NCBI GenBank assembly: GCA_963724705.1
Contig: CAVRVS010000004.1
Coordinates: 1,178,001 to 1,242,000 of the forward strand
DNA length: 64,000 bases
DNA from: DASQPR01 sp963724705
GTDB lineage: Bacteria > Actinomycetota > Actinomycetes > Mycobacteriales > Micromonosporaceae
Direction of reading: 5' to 3'
The notes beneath the pieces were generated by a model. That model was not told the origin of the DNA. It was given only the letters and a program-made list of their open reading frames with translations, and did not search any database. Below, one piece after another: positions 50,251-59,029 of the stretch (position 1 is its first letter; every line of letters starts with the position of its first letter). A program made the position numbers and the translations under genes.

Positions 50251-51388
50251 GTGGGACTCGACGCGACAGTGGATGATCTCTATACGCCGGAGCGGCTCGC
50301 CACGGCACAGCAGGCGGTCGCGTCGGCCGGGCTCGCGGGGTTGCTGATCGCGCCGAGCGCCGACCTCCGGTATCTCACTGGATACGAAGCTCACCAGCTC
50401 GAGCGCTTGACTTGCTTGGTAGTGCCGGCCGATGGCCCAGTGACATTGGTCGTTCCGAGGTTGGAACGTCCGGCCGCCGAGGCGTCTGCCGGCCCCGGGC
50501 ACCGGGGTCATCATCGTCGATCACGCGGACGGCTCCGATCCGTACCCGCTGGTTCGCACCGCGCTCGGCGCGGCTCTGCACCCGGGAGCGAAGGTCGGCG
50601 TCGGCAATCGGATGTTCGCCGAGCACGTGCTCGGTCTGCGGGATGCACTGCCGGAGCTGGAGCAGCGGTTGGCCGGCCCGGTGATGCGGGGGCTGCGCAT
50701 GCGCAAGACGCCGGCAGAGATCGCGGCGCTCGCCGCCGCCGGGGCCGCGATCGACAGCGTGCACGCGCGGATGGGCGACTGGCTCCGGCCGGGTCGGACC
50801 GAGAACGAGGTCGCGGCCGACATCCTCGACGCGATCCGGGCCAGCGGCCACGCGGTCGCGGACTTCGCGATCGTCGCCAGCGGTCCCAATGGCGCCAGCC
50901 CGCATCACGGCACGTCGGATCGGGTTATCGCCGAGGGCGACCCGGTCGTGGTCGATATCGGCGGCACGATGCCGTCGGGATACTGCTCCGACTCGACCCG
51001 GACCTATGTCGCTGGCGGCGAACCACCGGCCGAGTTCGCGGCGTATTACGCCATCCTGTTCGAGGCCCAGAACGCGGCGGTGGCCGCCGTGCGGCCGTCC
51101 GTGACCTGCGAAGCGGTCGACGCGGCGGCGCGCGATGTCATCGCCGACGGGGGGTACGGCGACGCGTTCCTGCACCGCACCGGACACGGCATCGGCATGG
51201 ACGGCCACGAGGATCCGTACATCGTGGCCGGCAACGCGCTGCCCATCGAGCCTGGCATGTCGTTCTCGATCGAGCCCGGGATCTACCTCGCCGGACGTCA
51301 CGGCGCCCGCATCGAGGACATCGTCGTGTGCACCGCTGACGGCGTGCGCCGGCTCAATAACCGACCCACCGATCTTGTCTACCTCTGA
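50251..51388 (+). pseudogene. M24 family metallopeptidase (Xaa-Pro dipeptidase-like), one frameshift
   Basis: This is an aminopeptidase P/prolidase-type enzyme. The N-terminal creatinase-like domain (LAGLLIAPSADLRYLTGYEAHQLERLTCLVVPADG) is read from GTG 50251; near 50485 the frame shifts by one base, after which GVIIVDHADGSDPYPLV and the full pita-bread domain follow. Metal ligands are visible in VDIGGTMPSGYCSDSTRTYV (two Asp), HRTGHGIGMDGHEDPY (His), FSIEPGIY (Glu) and RIEDIVV (Glu). Without the extra T the protein is about 378 aa and intact. A short tandem repeat separates it from the next gene. Confidence 0.9.
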
Positions 51389-51391
51389 TGG

Positions 51392-51436
51392 CACGACCGC
51401 TATCGACACGACCGCTATCGACACGACCGAGATCGG
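51392..51436. repeat. 15-bp tandem repeat, three units
   Basis: Units at 51392, 51407 and 51422 are identical except for two bases in the third. They fill the M24 - acyl-CoA dehydrogenase gap, just upstream of the AGGGA ribosome-binding site. Confidence 0.7.
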
Positions 51437-51458
51437 CGACACACGAGGGACAGCACCA

Positions 51459-52604
51459 GTGACGATCGAACGCATCCTGCCGACCGAGGACGCCGCGGCG
51501 CTGCTCGAGCTCACAACCGATCTCGCCGACCGTGAGCTCGCCCCGCGTGTCAACGACTTCGAGGCCCGCGGTGAGTTCCCGCGTAAGGTGATCCGTACGC
51601 TCGGCCGGTCGGGACTGCTCGGCCTGCCGTACGCCGAGGCCTACGGCGGAGCGGCCCAGCCGTACGAGGTGTACGTACAGGTCCTCGAGGTGCTGGCGAG
51701 CCGCTGGTTGGCGGTCGCCGAGGCGGTCTCCGTGCACACGCTCTCCTGCTACCCGGTCGCGGCGTACGGTTCCGACGCGATGCGCGAGGAGTTGCTGCCG
51801 TCCATGCTCGGCGGCGAACTGCTCGGCGCGTACTGCCTGTCCGAACCGCAGGGTGGCTCGGACGCCGCCGCGCTCGCGACGAGAGCGGTTCGGGACGGCG
51901 AAGACTACGTGCTCAACGGCACGAAGGCGTGGATCACGCACGCCGGCGTCGCCGACTTCTACAACGTGTTCTGCCGGACCGGCGGTCCCGGCGCGGCCGG
52001 CATCTCGTGCGTGCTGGCCGATGCGTCGACGCCAGGCATCAACCCGCTGCCCCGGGAGAAGACGATGGGCCTGCGGTCCTCGCCGATCGCGCAGATCGCC
52101 TTCGAGGATGCGCGCGTGCCCGCCGGTCGGCTCGTCGGCGAGGAGGGCGTCGGGTTCCGCATCGCGATGAGCGCGCTGGACGCCGGCCGCCTCGGGATTG
52201 CCGCCTGCGCCGTCGGGCTCGCGCAGGCCGCGCTTGACTACGCCGTCGCGTACGCGGGGGAGCGGGAACAGTTCGGCCAGCCTATCGCGATGTTCGAAGG
52301 CATCGGCTTCATGCTCGCGGACATGGCGACGCAGGTGGCCGCCGCGCGGGCGTTGCTGCTCGCCACGGCTCGCCTGCGCGATGCCGGCCGGCCCTATTCG
52401 GCCGAGGCGGCGAAGACGAAGCTGTTCGCGACCGACATGGCGATGGCGGTCACGACCGACGCCGTCCAGATTCTCGGCGGGTACGGCTACGTCTCCGATC
52501 ATCCCGTCGAGCGCTACATGCGCGAGGCCAAGGTGCTCCAGATCGTTGAGGGCACGAACCAGATCCAGCGCCTGGTCATCTCGCGGTCGCTGGGCAAGAG
52601 CTGA
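51459..52604 (+). CDS. Acyl-CoA dehydrogenase
   Basis: This 381-aa flavoprotein starts at GTG 51459 with AGGGA eight bases upstream. It has the standard order of elements: an N-terminal helical domain, GAYCLSEPQGGSDAAALATRA (first signature, FAD-binding beta domain), LNGTKAWITHAGVADFYNVF, EKTMGLRSSPIAQIAFEDARVP, the GEREQFGQPIAMFEGI segment, and the C-terminal QILGGYGYVSDHPVERYMREAKVLQIVEGTNQIQRLVI with the catalytic Glu in the IVEGTNQ motif. It catalyses alpha,beta-dehydrogenation of acyl-CoA; short/medium-chain preference is likely but not proven. Confidence 0.93.
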   Translation: MTIERILPTEDAAALLELTTDLADRELAPRVNDFEARGEFPRKVIRTLGRSGLLGLPYAEAYGGAAQPYEVYVQVLEVLASRWLAVAEAVSVHTLSCYPVAAYGSDAMREELLPSMLGGELLGAYCLSEPQGGSDAAALATRAVRDGEDYVLNGTKAWITHAGVADFYNVFCRTGGPGAAGISCVLADASTPGINPLPREKTMGLRSSPIAQIAFEDARVPAGRLVGEEGVGFRIAMSALDAGRLGIAACAVGLAQAALDYAVAYAGEREQFGQPIAMFEGIGFMLADMATQVAAARALLLATARLRDAGRPYSAEAAKTKLFATDMAMAVTTDAVQILGGYGYVSDHPVERYMREAKVLQIVEGTNQIQRLVISRSLGKS

Positions 52605-52707
52605 CATCACGGGTACGTCGACGGCACGGCGCCGGCTCGGCGCAGTCGTCGCGCCGACACCGGCGGCGTGGTGGCGCAAGCGCCGGTCGCCTGTCGGACG
52701 TCGGTCC

Positions 52708-52713
52708 TAGCAT
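52708..52713 (+). promoter_or_regulatory. Putative -10 box TAGCAT for the SDR gene
   Basis: TAGCAT ends six bases before ATG 52720. Confidence 0.5.
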
Positions 52714-52719
52714 CGGGGA

Positions 52720-53664
52720 ATGACTGACGTCCCACCGTTGACCGGAGCGGTAGCGCTCGTCGCCGGCGGCACGCGCGGTGCCGGCCGGGGCATCAGCGTC
52801 GCGCTCGGCGCGGCCGGCGCCCGGGTCTATGTCACCGGCCGGTCGACGCGAGGCGCACGATCCGACATGGACCGGCCAGAGACGATCGAGGAGACCGCCG
52901 AGCTAGTGACCGCGGCCGGGGGCGTTGGCGTCGCACTGCGCTGCGACCACACCGACCCGGCACAGGTCGCCGCCGTCGTCGACCGGATCCGGACCGATGT
53001 CGACGGTCGGCTCGACATCCTCGTCAACGATGTCTGGGGCGGCGACCATCTGACGCAGTGGGTGCCGATGTGGGAACACGATCTCGCCGGAGGCCTGCGA
53101 CTCCTACACACGGCGGTCGATTCACACATCGTGACCAGCCACGCCGCGCTGCCGTTGATGGTCGCTCGCGGGCGGGGTCTCGTGGTCGAGGTCACCGACG
53201 GCGACGAGGTTTCCGTCGCCCAGATGCCGGATGGATATCGGGGCAGCTTCTTCTACGACCTTGCCAAGCATTCGGTGATCCGGCTCGCCCGCGACCAAGC
53301 GGCCGAACTCCGGCCGCACGGCGTCGCGGCGATCGCTTTGACGCCGGGCTTTCTGCGATCGGAGGCCATGCTGGACGGATTCGGTGTCACCGAGGACACC
53401 TGGCGCGACGGGATCGCGAAAGACGAGCACTTCGCGTTCTCGGAGACGCCGACATTCATCGGTCGCGCCGTTGTAGCGCTGGCCACCGATCCGGACGTTA
53501 TGGCGCGCAGTGGCCAGTCGCTCGCGACCTGGACCTTGGCCCGAGAGTATGGATTCGTCGACGCCGACGGGACCCGACCCGATTGGGGCGCCCATTTCGC
53601 GGCCGACGTGTTGCCGCGCATGAAGGAGATCCTCGACGACGTACGGTCCTCACCCGACCGTTGA
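52720..53664 (+). CDS. Short-chain dehydrogenase/reductase family protein
   Basis: This encodes 314 aa. The Rossmann motif GGTRGAGRGI follows strand 1 (residues ~16-25), and VYVTGRS ends strand 2, suggesting NADP(H) preference. DILVNDVWGGDH takes the place of the usual NNAG, and the catalytic Tyr-x-x-x-Lys is YDLAKHSV in a GSFFYDLAKH block; the usual catalytic Ser position is occupied by a Thr/Asp region (VVEVTDGDE), so the site is atypical. The C-terminal extension (RPDWGAHFAADVLPRMKEIL) marks a subgroup I know from actinobacterial annotations. Substrate unknown. Confidence 0.87.
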   Translation: MTDVPPLTGAVALVAGGTRGAGRGISVALGAAGARVYVTGRSTRGARSDMDRPETIEETAELVTAAGGVGVALRCDHTDPAQVAAVVDRIRTDVDGRLDILVNDVWGGDHLTQWVPMWEHDLAGGLRLLHTAVDSHIVTSHAALPLMVARGRGLVVEVTDGDEVSVAQMPDGYRGSFFYDLAKHSVIRLARDQAAELRPHGVAAIALTPGFLRSEAMLDGFGVTEDTWRDGIAKDEHFAFSETPTFIGRAVVALATDPDVMARSGQSLATWTLAREYGFVDADGTRPDWGAHFAADVLPRMKEILDDVRSSPDR

Positions 53665-53730
53665 GCACGCCGGCTATCGGGTGCCACCGGCCGCTATCGG
53701 GTGCCGTGGGCGGCAGTCGGACGGCGTCGG

Positions 53731-54087
53731 CTAAAGGTTGTGTGCGATCTGGTGCCGCGGCTCGTAGAGCTGGATCGTGCCGCCTCCCGGCAGCGTGACG
53801 TCCACGGCGATGCCGTAGCCCCGGTTGTCGGCGTCGGTCATTGGTACGCCGCGGGTGGCGAGCATGGCGACGGTCGCCTCGATGTCATCGCACATCAGAC
53901 TGACTTCGGCGGCGGGAGGTCCATCGGTCGGGTGGATGCCGAGCTCGGTCGGCGGTGTCTTGAAGATGAGCCAGCCCGGTTGGGAGCCGACGTCCTCGAC
54001 GTACGGCCACCCGAGGACATCGCGGAAGAACGCGCGGTCGGCCGCGGGGTCGCGGCTGTAGAGCAGGACGTGCATCGCGTTGATCAT
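53731..54087 (-). CDS. VOC (glyoxalase/bleomycin resistance-like) family protein
   Basis: This 118-aa protein has the beta-alpha-beta-beta-beta pattern of VOC proteins: MHVLLYSRDPAADRAFFRDVLGWPYVEDV, GWLIFKTPPTELGIHPTD, EVSLMCDDIEATVAMLATRGVPM and a final GGGTIQLYEPRH with the metal-ligand-type Glu. Single-domain VOC proteins dimerise to form active sites; the function is undetermined. ATG 54087 lies six bases after TACGAT. It follows the PPK2 gene's region on the same strand but with its own -10-like box. Confidence 0.88.
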   Translation of the reverse strand: MINAMHVLLYSRDPAADRAFFRDVLGWPYVEDVGSQPGWLIFKTPPTELGIHPTDGPPAAEVSLMCDDIEATVAMLATRGVPMTDADNRGYGIAVDVTLPGGGTIQLYEPRHQIAHNL

Positions 54088-54093
54088 CGACGG

Positions 54094-54099
54094 ATCGTA
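54094..54099 (-). promoter_or_regulatory. Putative -10 box TACGAT for the VOC gene
   Basis: TACGAT (minus strand) ends six bases before ATG 54087. Confidence 0.45.
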
Positions 54100-54135
54100 A
54101 CGCCGTTGCCTACGGCTCGGCACCCCGTTGCCCCG

Positions 54136-55032
54136 TCAGAGCCGCGGAAACGTCGTCGCCCCGTGCGGTGTCTCGATGACCAGCGATGCCGGGCCGACGA
54201 TGAGCGGATCAGGCTTGCCGACGATCTCGTTGTCGCGGTCGCCGTAGTCGAATCGAGACAGGACGTGGCGCATGGCCTCAATCCGCGCCCGCTTCTTGTC
54301 GTTGCTCTTGACCACGGTCCACGGCGCGTCCGCGGTGTCGGTGTAGAAGAACATCGCCTCCTTGGCCTCGGTGTATTCGTGCCACTTGTCGAGCGACGCG
54401 AGATCCATCGGTGACAGTTTCCACTGCCGTACGGGATCGACCTGGCGGATGATGAAGCGCGTGCGCTGCTCGTCCTGGGAGACCGAGAACCAGAACTTCA
54501 CCAGGTGGATCCCGGAGCGTACGAGCATCCGTTCCAGCTCCGGTGTCTGGCGCATGAATTCGAGATACTCGGCGCGGTCGCAGAATCCCATGACGCGCTC
54601 CACGCCCGCGCGGTTGTACCACGACCGGTCGAACAACACGATCTCGCCAGCGGCCGGCAGATGGTGCACGTACCGCTGGAAGTACCACTGCGTGCTCTCG
54701 CGCTCGCTCGGCTTCTCGAGCGCCACGACGCTGGCGCCACGCGGGTTCAGGTGCTCCATGAAGCGTTTGATCGTGCCGCCCTTGCCGGCCGCGTCCCGAC
54801 CCTCGAAGAGGATGACGATCCGCTCACCGGTCTCCTTCACCCAGTTCTGCAGCTTGAGCAGCTCGATCTGCAGCAGCCGCTTGGTCCGGTCGTACTCGGC
54901 GCGTGCGATCCGCTCGTCGTACGGATAGTCCTCGCGCCACGTGTCGACCGGCTTGCCATGGGTGTCGAGCAGCACCGGGTCATCGTCATCGTCGTCGAGT
55001 ACCTGGTAGCCCGCGAGGATCTCGTCGTTCAT
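54136..55032 (-). CDS. ppk2: Polyphosphate kinase 2
   Basis: PPK2 uses polyphosphate to phosphorylate nucleoside mono- or diphosphates. The 298-aa product carries Walker A EGRDAAGKGG (residues 77-86), the NPRGASVVALEKPSERESTQWYFQRYVHHLP lid region, Walker B IVLFDRSWYNRAGVE with Asp135, and IRQVDPVRQWKLSPMDLASL. The presence of a single PPK2 domain and its length match class I (nucleoside-diphosphate kinase-type) enzymes. An acidic run DDDDDD lies near residue 13-18. GGAGG precedes ATG 55032 by five bases. Confidence 0.94.
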   Translation of the reverse strand: MNDEILAGYQVLDDDDDDPVLLDTHGKPVDTWREDYPYDERIARAEYDRTKRLLQIELLKLQNWVKETGERIVILFEGRDAAGKGGTIKRFMEHLNPRGASVVALEKPSERESTQWYFQRYVHHLPAAGEIVLFDRSWYNRAGVERVMGFCDRAEYLEFMRQTPELERMLVRSGIHLVKFWFSVSQDEQRTRFIIRQVDPVRQWKLSPMDLASLDKWHEYTEAKEAMFFYTDTADAPWTVVKSNDKKRARIEAMRHVLSRFDYGDRDNEIVGKPDPLIVGPASLVIETPHGATTFPRL

Positions 55033-55155
55033 CCGTGCCTCCGCCCACCCCGATCGCTGCCGCCGAACTTGCTGCGGTCAGCGTAAGCAGGACCGGGAAA
55101 CCACGGATGGCCGGCGAGTGAACGACGGCTCGCGTCCGGGCGGGTCGCGACCGGG

Positions 55156-57132
55156 TCAGCCGAGCTTCGGGCGCCTCGGCAGGACCTTGCGGACGGCACG
55201 ACGGGCGAAGCGCATGACGGGTGTACGGCCGCCGGCCCGGACCCGCCGTTGGGCACGTAGCGGCTGAAGCTCACGCCGTTGCGCAGGGATGGTACCTCCG
55301 TGCCGGATCCGGGCTATCGAGGCGTGCAGCGCCGATCGTGAGGTCGCCGGTTCCAGCGTGCGCGATGCGACGGCAAGCGCGACGAACTGTTGGAGCGTCC
55401 TCCTGTGCGGCCCACTGGTACGCCCCGCGGCGCAGTCGGCGAGCGCCTTGTGCACCGCCTTGGCCGACATCAAAGCTGCCATTCCCTCCGTCGTGGTGCC
55501 ACCGAGGAGGCCGCGCACCACGTCGAGACCGTCGCCGTCCCAGATGGCGGCGGCCGTTGAGGGGCCCGTGGTGACCGAGACGTAGGGCACGTCGACCCAT
55601 TCCGGCGCGAGACGGCGCAGCAGCCCCGCGTGGAGGAGCCGCTCGCGCTTCTCGGCGGCCGTCAACGCGAACGTCGCCGCCACCACCTGCGGGGTGAGGA
55701 ATGGAACCACGAGCCCGACCGCGTACGCCGACGTCGACCAGCGCCGCATGCGCTCCATGAGGTAGACGTAGTCGGTCACCTCCTCGCCGGCGAGACCAAG
55801 CGACGCAGCGTGCTCGATGATGCCGGTGACGCGATCACGCTGGCTTGCCATCACGTCGGCGCGGGCGGCGCCGGGCGAGACCGCCGTGAGCAGGTGGTGA
55901 TAGGTGGCCTTCTTGATCGCTTCCGGCGAGTCGGTGGGCGACGCGGGGTACCAGTAGCCGGTCGCCAATTCACCGGCGGCGCCGGTCACCGACACGGAGC
56001 CCATAGCGGCGGGCAGCTGTACCGTGGGCGCCGGGCGCACAAGGTAACTCGACGCCTTCTGGAAGTCGAACTGGCGCTGCAGGCGTACGGTGCGCTCCAG
56101 CAAGCCGACGCCGAGCACGTCGGCCGGTGCGCCGGCCGGCCGGATGTCGTGCACCGGATGGATACCCCGCGTCCGGCCGATGATCTCCACCAGGTGCCGG
56201 GCGGTATCCGCCTCGGCCGGAGTGTCGTCGTTCGTGAGCAGCGCCGGCATGCGACCGGCTGCCAAGAACGCCGCCGCGATCACACGCGAGTCCTTGCCAC
56301 CGGACAGGCCGACGCGAATGTCATCGTCGTAGAGGTCGGCAAGGCTCGCGATGGTCTGCGTGAACGCGGCCGCCGCACGATCGAGCGCGGTCTCCGGACC
56401 GCCAACGCGATCCGACAGTCCAGCCCGGACAACGTCGTCGGCGCTGTAGCGGACTTCGTTGGTGACGCTCCACCTGCCGGCCCCGGCTCGGCGGCACGTC
56501 ACGCGTTCGCCCGGGTGGAGCAGCCGTACGTCCTCGATCGGCGACATCGATCCGCCGAAATGCCCGGAGGCGATGTACGACGCCCAACCCTGGCTGGACG
56601 GTTTCGGTTCTCCGGTGAGGAATGTCGCGAGCAGGCTCGGCCGGTTCGAGAACCCGGTGACACCGCCCGCGGTCGCGGTGAAGAGCCGGCAATGGCCGAG
56701 CCAGTCCTGCTGAATGACGACGCGAGCGAGCTTGTCCGCGGCGTCGCGAGCATCGTTGGCAAGCGGCTGTCCGATACGCGCCTGAGTGTGCTCGCACGCG
56801 ATCAGACCGAATGGCGGCACGATGTCGGCGTGCACGTCCGCCCCGCCGAGCAGCCGCCGTGCCATCCCGAGTGGGCCGTCGACCTTAGCGGAGCCGACCG
56901 GAATGCCGAGGGAGACCGCGGTGACGTCGGCGTCCTCGTCCAGGGTCGGCCAGCGAAACGGCCCCCGGTCGAGGTGACAGACGGTAATACCCCAGCCGGC
57001 GCCGACGATGTCCCGTCGGGTGTACGTGTCGGCTAGCAGCGTGGCTATGGAACTGTCGGCTCGGCGGACACCGGCTCGGACCGTACGCTCGGCGCCGCGA
57101 TCAGTAGCGAACCACGCCAATACCAAGAACAT
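55156..57132 (-). CDS. Asparagine synthase-like protein
   Basis: This encodes 658 aa from ATG 57132 (GGGGG just upstream; GTG 57153 is an alternative). The C-terminal two-thirds is an asparagine-synthetase-type adenylating domain with the PP-loop SGGKDS at residues 277-282. The N-terminal ~240 residues resemble a degenerate glutamine-amidotransferase (Ntn) domain but begin Met-Phe, lacking the Cys2 nucleophile, so glutamine is unlikely to be the nitrogen donor. A basic tail ends KVLPRRPKLG. Such proteins act in specialised amide bond formation (beta-lactam or lasso peptide cyclases) or are of unknown role. A low-GC segment with a small reading frame precedes it. Confidence 0.8.
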   Translation of the reverse strand: MFLVLAWFATDRGAERTVRAGVRRADSSIATLLADTYTRRDIVGAGWGITVCHLDRGPFRWPTLDEDADVTAVSLGIPVGSAKVDGPLGMARRLLGGADVHADIVPPFGLIACEHTQARIGQPLANDARDAADKLARVVIQQDWLGHCRLFTATAGGVTGFSNRPSLLATFLTGEPKPSSQGWASYIASGHFGGSMSPIEDVRLLHPGERVTCRRAGAGRWSVTNEVRYSADDVVRAGLSDRVGGPETALDRAAAAFTQTIASLADLYDDDIRVGLSGGKDSRVIAAAFLAAGRMPALLTNDDTPAEADTARHLVEIIGRTRGIHPVHDIRPAGAPADVLGVGLLERTVRLQRQFDFQKASSYLVRPAPTVQLPAAMGSVSVTGAAGELATGYWYPASPTDSPEAIKKATYHHLLTAVSPGAARADVMASQRDRVTGIIEHAASLGLAGEEVTDYVYLMERMRRWSTSAYAVGLVVPFLTPQVVAATFALTAAEKRERLLHAGLLRRLAPEWVDVPYVSVTTGPSTAAAIWDGDGLDVVRGLLGGTTTEGMAALMSAKAVHKALADCAAGRTSGPHRRTLQQFVALAVASRTLEPATSRSALHASIARIRHGGTIPAQRRELQPLRAQRRVRAGGRTPVMRFARRAVRKVLPRRPKLG

Positions 57133-57465
57133 GGGACCCCCGCAAATCCACACGTTGATTCAAAGCCTGGGCTCAGAGTTTTCTCAGGCTCCGGGCTATG
57201 GCGGAGGACACTAGTGATCGTTGGAGTTCCCAACAAGCGCCATAAATTGCGCATTTCTTACAAGCCGGCCATTTGCTTGGTGTCGTCAATCGGATAGCCG
57301 ACAACGGCAACCTTTTGCAGGTCGATGGCGTCGGGCCGAATACCAGCCGGCCGCGTCGGGAGTTCTACATCCGGGCGGTGATGTGTTCGGAATCTCGTGA
57401 GATCACGGAGATACGACGGGTCGGATGACGCCGGAATCGACGAGCCTGACGGTAGTTTCACCGGT
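57133..57465. other. 333-bp low-GC divergent region upstream of the asparagine synthase-like gene
   Basis: GC falls to about 48-58% here (57121-57300), well below the window. The region separates the asparagine synthase-like gene from the divergent Lrp gene. It contains the 3' part of a 72-codon minus-strand frame, described separately, and no other convincing feature. The composition suggests recent acquisition or regulatory sequence. Confidence 0.55.
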
Positions 57466-57476
57466 GTGGAAGACAT
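57258..57476 (-). CDS. Possible small peptide gene upstream of the asparagine synthase-like gene
   Basis: This 72-codon frame (ATG 57476) would encode a peptide with a Ser/Pro-rich start, a basic middle (RDLTRFRTHHRPDVELP) and the end KVAVVGYPIDDTKQMAGL. It is on the same strand as, and 125 bp before, the asparagine synthase-like gene, where a precursor peptide would be expected if that enzyme were a peptide cyclase. Its codon bias is weaker than in neighbours, it overlaps the Lrp start, and it has no lasso leader motif. It is reported at low confidence. Confidence 0.25.
   Translation of the reverse strand: MSSTPVKLPSGSSIPASSDPSYLRDLTRFRTHHRPDVELPTRPAGIRPDAIDLQKVAVVGYPIDDTKQMAGL
57453..57458 (+). 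promoter_or_regulatory. Putative -10 box TAGTTT for the Lrp gene
   Basis: TAGTTT ends seven bases before GTG 57466. Confidence 0.45.
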
Positions 57477-57912
57477 CGATCGGCAGATCGTGGTGGCGCT
57501 CGCGACCGACGGCCGGATCTCGTATACCGACCTTGCCGAACAGGTCGGGCTCTCGGTGTCGGCCGTCCATCAACGCGTACGCCGGCTCGAACAACGTGGA
57601 GTCATCAAGGGGTACGGTGCGAGGCTCGACCACGATGCCCTGGACTCTTCGCTGACGGCGTTCATCGCGATCCGCCCGATCGACGCGTCCGCCCCGGACG
57701 ACGCGCCCGAGCGCCTCGGTCACCTTGCCGAGATCGAATCGTGCTACTCGGTCGCCGGCGAAGACTTCTACCTGCTGCTCGTACGCGTCGCGACGCCGGC
57801 GGCGTTGGAACGTCTTCTGCAAGACATCCGTTCGGTGGCCAACGTCACGACCCGCACCACGGTCGTGCTGTCCACGCCATTCGAGGGGCGGCCACCACGG
57901 GTGACCGGCTGA
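57466..57912 (+). CDS. Lrp/AsnC family transcriptional regulator
   Basis: This encodes 148 aa. The N-terminal helix-turn-helix is EDIDRQIVVALATDGRISYTDLAEQVGLSVSAVHQRVRRLEQRGVIKGYGARLD, the standard AsnC DNA-binding domain. The C-terminal RAM (ligand-binding) domain follows, with TAFIAIRP, IESCYSVAGEDFYLLLVRV and the strand pair ending VVLST. The start GTG 57466 is the natural family start; the open frame extends further upstream without support. It is divergent from the asparagine synthase-like gene, which it could regulate together with itself. Confidence 0.92.
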   Translation: MEDIDRQIVVALATDGRISYTDLAEQVGLSVSAVHQRVRRLEQRGVIKGYGARLDHDALDSSLTAFIAIRPIDASAPDDAPERLGHLAEIESCYSVAGEDFYLLLVRVATPAALERLLQDIRSVANVTTRTTVVLSTPFEGRPPRVTG

Positions 57913-57960
57913 CCAGCCGCGCAACCAGTCAACCGATCGGCTGCTCGACAACTCGACCGC

Positions 57961-58551
57961 TCAATGACGCTCGGGTGGACGCTCGTTCCACCGGTGCAGC
58001 ACCGGGCTGTCGTGCTCGAAGTCGAGGGCGGAGATCGTCGCCGTCTCGAGCAGATAAAGCGCGCCCGCGGCGACCGGCTGGCCGAGCCAGCGGGCGGTCG
58101 CGACGCGCAAGGAGTGGCCGTGCGCAACGAGGACCACGTCACCACGGGGGAGCAGTCGGCGCGCCTTCGCGAGGACCCGATCCAGACGTACGCCGACCTC
58201 CTCGGGACGCTCGCCGCCGGGGCATCCGTCGCGCCACAGATCCCAGTCGGGATCGGTTGTCCGGATCTGGTCGCTGGTGATGCCTTCGTAGTCGCCGTAC
58301 CGCCATTCGGCCAGGTCGTCATCGATATCGGTGACCGTGAGGCCGGCAATTTCGGCGGTGCGGGTCGCGCGGATTCGTGGGCTCGAGATAACCGCGGCGA
58401 AGGTCCGCCCGGCCAGCACCGGCTTCAGCTGGGCCGCCTGCTCCTCGCCTTCGGGCGTGAGCGGCAGGTCGGTCACGGACGTATGCCGACCGTTGGCGCT
58501 CCACTCGGTCTGGCCGTGCCGGATCACCAGGATCTCCGCCATGGTCGCCAT
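57961..58551 (-). CDS. Histidine phosphatase family protein
   Basis: This 196-aa phosphoglycerate-mutase-like phosphatase has ILVIRHGQTEWSANGRHTSVTDLPLTPEG, with the phosphorylated His and the RHG motif, VISSPRIRATRTAEIAG, LAEWRYGDYEGI with the general acid Glu, and VVLVAHGHSLRVATARWL with the second His. Close relatives are annotated as acid phosphatases or broad phosphatases; the substrate is not predictable. ATG 58551 or ATG 58542 may be the start. It is convergent with the Lrp gene. Confidence 0.9.
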   Translation of the reverse strand: MATMAEILVIRHGQTEWSANGRHTSVTDLPLTPEGEEQAAQLKPVLAGRTFAAVISSPRIRATRTAEIAGLTVTDIDDDLAEWRYGDYEGITSDQIRTTDPDWDLWRDGCPGGERPEEVGVRLDRVLAKARRLLPRGDVVLVAHGHSLRVATARWLGQPVAAGALYLLETATISALDFEHDSPVLHRWNERPPERH

Positions 58552-58669
58552 TCTGCCGTGCGGGTCGCGTCCGCGTTGACAAGACCGTCGGGTTGCACGG
58601 GTCCGCGTTTAGCGGCGGTCCGCTCGGGTACGACCACGACGTACGCCACGGAAGACAGGAGGTCCGACC

Positions 58670-58858
58670 ATGTCGAACAAGATGTCGAACAAGGCGCAGG
58701 AGTACACGGGCAAAGCGAAGGAATTCGTCGGCGAAAAGATGGACAACCCCCGCTTGGCGAATGACGGTCGACGCGACCAGGTCGAGGCGCACGCGAAGCA
58801 GGCCGGCAACGACCTGAAGAAAGCGGCGGATCGCGGTCGCGACGCGCTCCATCGCTAG
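58670..58858 (+). CDS. CsbD family stress-response protein
   Basis: This 62-aa very hydrophilic protein with the CsbD pattern NKAQEYTGKAKEFVGEKMDNPRL and QAGNDLKKAADRGRDA forms an amphipathic helical structure. CsbD-like proteins are abundant general-stress proteins of unknown mechanism. A strong AGGAGG ribosome-binding site six to seven bases before ATG 58670 and a GC-rich terminator just downstream make it an independent, probably highly expressed unit. Confidence 0.9.
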   Translation: MSNKMSNKAQEYTGKAKEFVGEKMDNPRLANDGRRDQVEAHAKQAGNDLKKAADRGRDALHR

Positions 58859-58877
58859 TCTCCAGACTCCACTTTCG

Positions 58878-58908
58878 GTGGCGGGCCGCCTCACGGGCGG
58901 CCCGCCAC
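58878..58908 (+). terminator. Perfect 13-bp hairpin after the CsbD gene
   Basis: GTGGCGGGCCGCC pairs with GGCGGCCCGCCAC around the loop TCACG, 19 bp past the CsbD stop. No T-run follows. It is a strong actinobacterial-type terminator. Confidence 0.8.
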
Positions 58909-59029
58909 GCTCACGTCTGCGGTCCGTCGCGCTGCAACCATGTGCCGCGTGTGGGTGCGCGGCCGGAGACCGACGCACCCACATCCCCGTTCGCCCCACC
59001 GGCTACGGCGTGTCGGTTCAGACGTGTCC

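Noticed and set aside
57045..57254. A 69-codon minus-strand frame overlapping the start of the asparagine synthase-like gene
   Set aside because: It runs out of frame into the larger gene for ~88 bp and has no conserved features.
57258..57476. Canonical lasso peptide precursor
   Set aside because: There is no YxxP leader motif, no Thr at the penultimate leader position, and no Asp/Glu at ring position 7-9 after a plausible Gly; no B1/B2 proteins are nearby.
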